This document shows positions 6,307 through 8,093 of a DNA stretch of 8,093 nt, in pieces. The stretch is from Acidobacteriota bacterium (GTDB lineage: Bacteria > Acidobacteriota > Terriglobia > Terriglobales > Acidobacteriaceae): the NCBI GenBank assembly GCA_021811745.1, contig JAJZNH010000914.1, forward strand, positions 1 through 8,093, written 5' to 3'. The notes beneath the pieces were generated by a model. The model saw nothing but the letters and a program-made list of their open reading frames with translations. It made no database searches and was not told the DNA's origin. Numbering within the stretch: position 1 is the stretch's first letter; every line of letters begins with the position of its first letter. Position numbers and translations under genes: made by a program.

Positions 6307-6933
6307 ATGTCGCTGGGAAAAGCCATGATTCACGTGCGCAAGCAAAAGGCGATGGCCAAAGCCGTGGCGATGAGCGCGGAACACACGGCCGGCCAGCAGG
6401 CCTTGCAGGCCACTCACATTTTGCAGATGCCGGTGCTAGTGCTCAACGCGTCCTATGAGCCTATCAATATATGTGGAGCGCGGCGGGCGCTGGTGCTGGT
6501 GTTGAAGGGCATTGCGCGCACCGAGGAGGAACACGGGCTGGCGCTGCACGCGCAGCGGACGCTGGTCGCCATGCCCTCGGTGATCCGGCTGCTGGAGTAC
6601 CGGCGGATTCCCCACCAGACGCGGGCGCTGTCAAGGAAGAACATCCTGCTGCGCGACCGCAACACCTGCCAGTACTGCGGCGAAGCCTATCCGCCCAGCG
6701 AGCTGACGCTGGATCATGTGGTGCCGCGCTCGCGGGGCGGTAACTCCACGTGGGAAAACCTGGTGGCTTGCTGCCACGACTGCAACCGCAAGAAGGGCAA
6801 CCGGCTCCTGAACGAGATCGACGACATGATCCTGCTACGCGAGCCGCGGCCCTTCTCGCTGCACACTAGCCGGCAGATCATGCGCATGTTGGGCCGCGCC
6901 GACGACCGCTGGCGGAAGTATCTCTTTTATTGA
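6307..6933 (+). CDS. HNH endonuclease family protein
   Basis: A 208-residue protein. The N-terminal half (about 41-105, [20 protein letters not shown]) is the conserved module found in many stand-alone bacterial HNH proteins. The C-terminal half is an HNH/McrA-type nuclease with a structural zinc site: C121-x2-C124 (CQYCG), catalytic-type [10 protein letters not shown] (D136, H137), N151, and C156-x2-C159-N160 ([10 protein letters not shown]). All expected residues are present, so it is likely active on nucleic acid; the substrate is unknown. A longer frame opens at 6193 within comF, but it begins Arg-rich and out of family; ATG 6307 follows a G-rich SD-like run (6295-6300). It lies 13 bp after the comF stop, so the two are probably co-transcribed. 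This widespread protein is usually not part of a restriction system; no methylase is nearby. Confidence 0.9.
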   Translation: MSLGKAMIHVRKQKAMAKAVAMSAEHTAGQQALQATHILQMPVLVLNASYEPINICGARRALVLVLKGIARTEEEHGLALHAQRTLVAMPSVIRLLEYRRIPHQTRALSRKNILLRDRNTCQYCGEAYPPSELTLDHVVPRSRGGNSTWENLVACCHDCNRKKGNRLLNEIDDMILLREPRPFSLHTSRQIMRMLGRADDRWRKYLFY

Positions 6934-6959
6934 GGCGCTGGCCGATCCGGTCGAGCGCC
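6934..6959 (+). terminator. Stem-loop immediately after the HNH stop codon
   Basis: GGCGCT (6934-6939) pairs with AGCGCC (6954-6959); after one bulged base the stem continues (6940-6944 with 6948-6952, one G-U pair) to an ATC loop. It begins at the base after the TGA. No T-run follows, so it may be a 3'-end or Rho-assisted element rather than a classical intrinsic terminator. Confidence 0.4.
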
Positions 6960-7166
6960 AGAATAGTGCGCCAGAGGCATCGGACTGGATTCAACTTCAA
7001 TTGGCTTGTGCGGAGTCTAGGCTTCCGGCCCCTGCGGGGGTTTCGCTCGCCGGTTTCGCCATCTTTCCTCCAGGCTTGCGCCATCGCAGCATCGTCTTTT
7101 GCCCGCTTCGCGGACTGGCGGCTGGACCAAGCGTAACGCGCAAAATTCGCGATGCACATTTTGCAG

Positions 7167-7210
7167 GCGCCAAAGCGGCAATTCTCTGAAGGGAATTGCC
7201 GCCTTGGCGC
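7167..7210. terminator. Long hairpin, probable bidirectional transcript end
   Basis: Seven pairs (7167-7173 with 7204-7210), one A-C mismatch, then twelve pairs (7175-7186 with 7191-7202, one G-U) close on a four-base TGAA loop. The stability is far above background. It lies 34 bp past the stop of the minus-strand PPC gene and downstream of the HNH gene, as expected for a shared end of two converging transcripts. Neither side has a clear T-tract. Confidence 0.6.
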
Positions 7211-7243
7211 GTGGGAAGAACAGACAGCGGGAGGCGAAATGGC

Positions 7244-7822
7244 TCAGCGGTAATTCTTGTCGTCGAGACGGGTGAAGCCGGCCTGGTTCGCCGCTCCTGT
7301 TTCGTTCATCACTCCGACGGTCACAATTGCGAAGGTAAAGACCTGCGTGCCGGTCTCGAGATGGCCGGCGATGGCACGGTCCGGCAAGGCCAGGGTCACG
7401 TGAGCGTGAACGTGTCCGTTGGTGATGTAGCCGTTCATGCCGACCAGGTCGGCGGGCTGGGTGGGATCCTTTTCAAAGACATCGGTGACCGGGAAGGTGC
7501 GGTTGCCAACCTGATGGAGGTGATAGCCACGGACCGAACCGATGCCGGCAAGAATAACGCCGTCGCGGATGTTCTCCTTTTTGACCATCTGGTCCAGGCC
7601 GGCAAGCAGATCGGTCTTGTATTTCAGGCGCAGAATGACGATACGGTCGAAGTGGCCGGTGATGGCGTAGCCATCGGGAACGGCGCTCGAGTTGGGCTTG
7701 GCGTCGGCGGGAGTGGCGGGATGATGAACGACAGTGCGCGTATCCTGGGCGACGAGCAGGACGGACCCAGCCATGGCCAGAAAGAGGATTGCCGGAAGAA
7801 GGCGGATTTTTGAGAGCGTCAT
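7244..7822 (-). CDS. Exported PPC/DUF296-domain protein
   Basis: A 192-residue protein. Residues 1 to about 25 form a Sec signal peptide (MTLSKIRLLP, hydrophobic AILFLAMAGSVLLVA, then QDTR), with no lipobox cysteine. A Pro/Ala/Ser linker leads to a PPC domain (plants and prokaryotes conserved, DUF296) at about 55-175: GHFDRIVILRLKYKTDLLAGL, GVILAGIGSVRGYHLH, and the hallmark NGHVHAHVTLALPDRAIAGHL with H137, H139 and H141. This fold forms trimers; in plants it is tied to AT-hook DNA binding, while in bacteria the role is largely unknown and the histidines suggest metal or ligand binding. No AT-hook is present. AAAGGAGA (7833-7840) lies 11 nt before the ATG. Export makes a DNA-binding role unlikely. 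It appears monocistronic. Confidence 0.85.
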   Translation of the reverse strand: MTLSKIRLLPAILFLAMAGSVLLVAQDTRTVVHHPATPADAKPNSSAVPDGYAITGHFDRIVILRLKYKTDLLAGLDQMVKKENIRDGVILAGIGSVRGYHLHQVGNRTFPVTDVFEKDPTQPADLVGMNGYITNGHVHAHVTLALPDRAIAGHLETGTQVFTFAIVTVGVMNETGAANQAGFTRLDDKNYR

Positions 7823-7862
7823 GGCGCTGAAGTCTCCTTTGTCGGCGTTGGTAAGCGGAAAC

Positions 7863-7871
7863 AGAATAGCA
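7863..7871 (-). promoter_or_regulatory. Candidate extended -10 promoter of the PPC gene
   Basis: On the minus strand TGC-TATTCT matches the TGn-TATAAT extended -10 pattern at four of six hexamer positions plus the TG. It would start transcription near 7856, about 34 nt before the ATG. No clear -35 is visible, which extended -10 promoters tolerate. Confidence 0.4.
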
Positions 7872-8002
7872 CCGGAGTCCGGCCAACCCTGGGCTGCCGT
7901 GCGCCGCTAGGGAGGTGTCGAGGCCACTGCGGTTCGCGCCGAGTTGTGGCGGCTTATCGATCGCGGGTCAGGAATGCGGCGACTCTGGTTTGTAGCAGCC
8001 TT

Positions 8003-8093
8003 CTACGCGCTCTTCTCGCGAAGCCACACCGATCCCCATGGCTTACCGGGCAACTTGACCTTCGCTTTGCCGGCAAGAACTCCGGGCAGGGGT
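8003..8093 (-). CDS. Possible C-terminal fragment of a gene, rest outside window
   Basis: An open minus-strand frame enters from the right edge and ends at a TAG (8005-8003) after 29 full codons. The visible tail includes KVKLPGKPWGSVWLREKSA, a plausible folded-protein ending, and about three quarters of its codons end in G or C like the neighbouring genes. I do not recognise the family, and 29 codons could be open by chance. If real, the gene points the same way as the PPC gene and ends about 180 bp before it. Confidence 0.35.
   Translation of the reverse strand, partial: PLPGVLAGKAKVKLPGKPWGSVWLREKSA

Larger units (their letters stand above)
6934..7243. other. Convergent intergenic region with two stem-loops
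   Basis: About 310 bp between the HNH gene (plus) and the PPC-domain gene (minus). It holds a stem-loop directly after the HNH stop and a very strong hairpin near the PPC gene end, both listed separately. Between them, short open frames read through Arg/Pro-rich sequence and show no family or start signal; I see no gene. Confidence 0.6.

Overview
The window is GC-rich bacterial chromosomal DNA carrying ordinary, ungrouped housekeeping and signalling genes. The gene set suggests an acidobacterium (Acidobacteriota, Terriglobia-like): a small PilZ protein joined to a NarL-type regulator, a radical SAM/SPASM protein, a tandem universal stress protein, ComF next to an HNH endonuclease, and a secreted PPC-domain protein. 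This assignment is inferred from protein resemblance; no marker gene or RNA gene in the window proves it. I saw no tRNA, rRNA, transposase, phage gene or CRISPR array.

Layout. (i) 1-212, minus strand: the start of a gene for a small exported protein, running off the left edge and carrying a 48-bp in-frame sequence duplication. (ii) 213-954: about 740 bp with no gene I can support. (iii) 955-2095, plus: a PilZ-domain gene overlapping a LuxR/NarL-family regulator whose receiver domain has lost the phospho-acceptor aspartate. (iv) 2096-2483: a convergent intergenic gap with a nested palindrome. (v) 2484-3713, minus: a radical SAM/SPASM protein with an unusual His-rich, hairpin-encoded insertion. 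(vi) 3714-4172: a divergent control region holding a near-consensus Crp/Fnr-type palindrome. (vii) 4173-5132, plus: a tandem-domain universal stress protein. (viii) 5316-6933, plus: comF followed 13 bp later by an HNH endonuclease gene, almost certainly one transcript. (ix) 6934-7243: a convergent gap with two stem-loops, one very strong. (x) 7244-7822, minus: a PPC/DUF296 protein with a signal peptide. (xi) 8003-8093, minus: a probable C-terminal fragment of another gene running off the right edge.

How the parts may work together. The PilZ/LuxR pair looks like a translationally coupled signalling unit in which c-di-GMP binding, rather than phosphorylation, could be the input. The radical SAM gene and the usp gene diverge from a shared region with a Crp/Fnr-like site, which fits joint control by redox, oxygen or energy state. 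The comF-HNH pair joins a DNA-uptake-associated phosphoribosyltransferase-fold protein with a nuclease. These links are inferences from gene order and sequence motifs. I did not find a clear multi-gene novel system; the strongest oddities are the pseudo-receiver, the insertion in the radical SAM protein, the Crp/Fnr-like site and the duplicated exported peptide.
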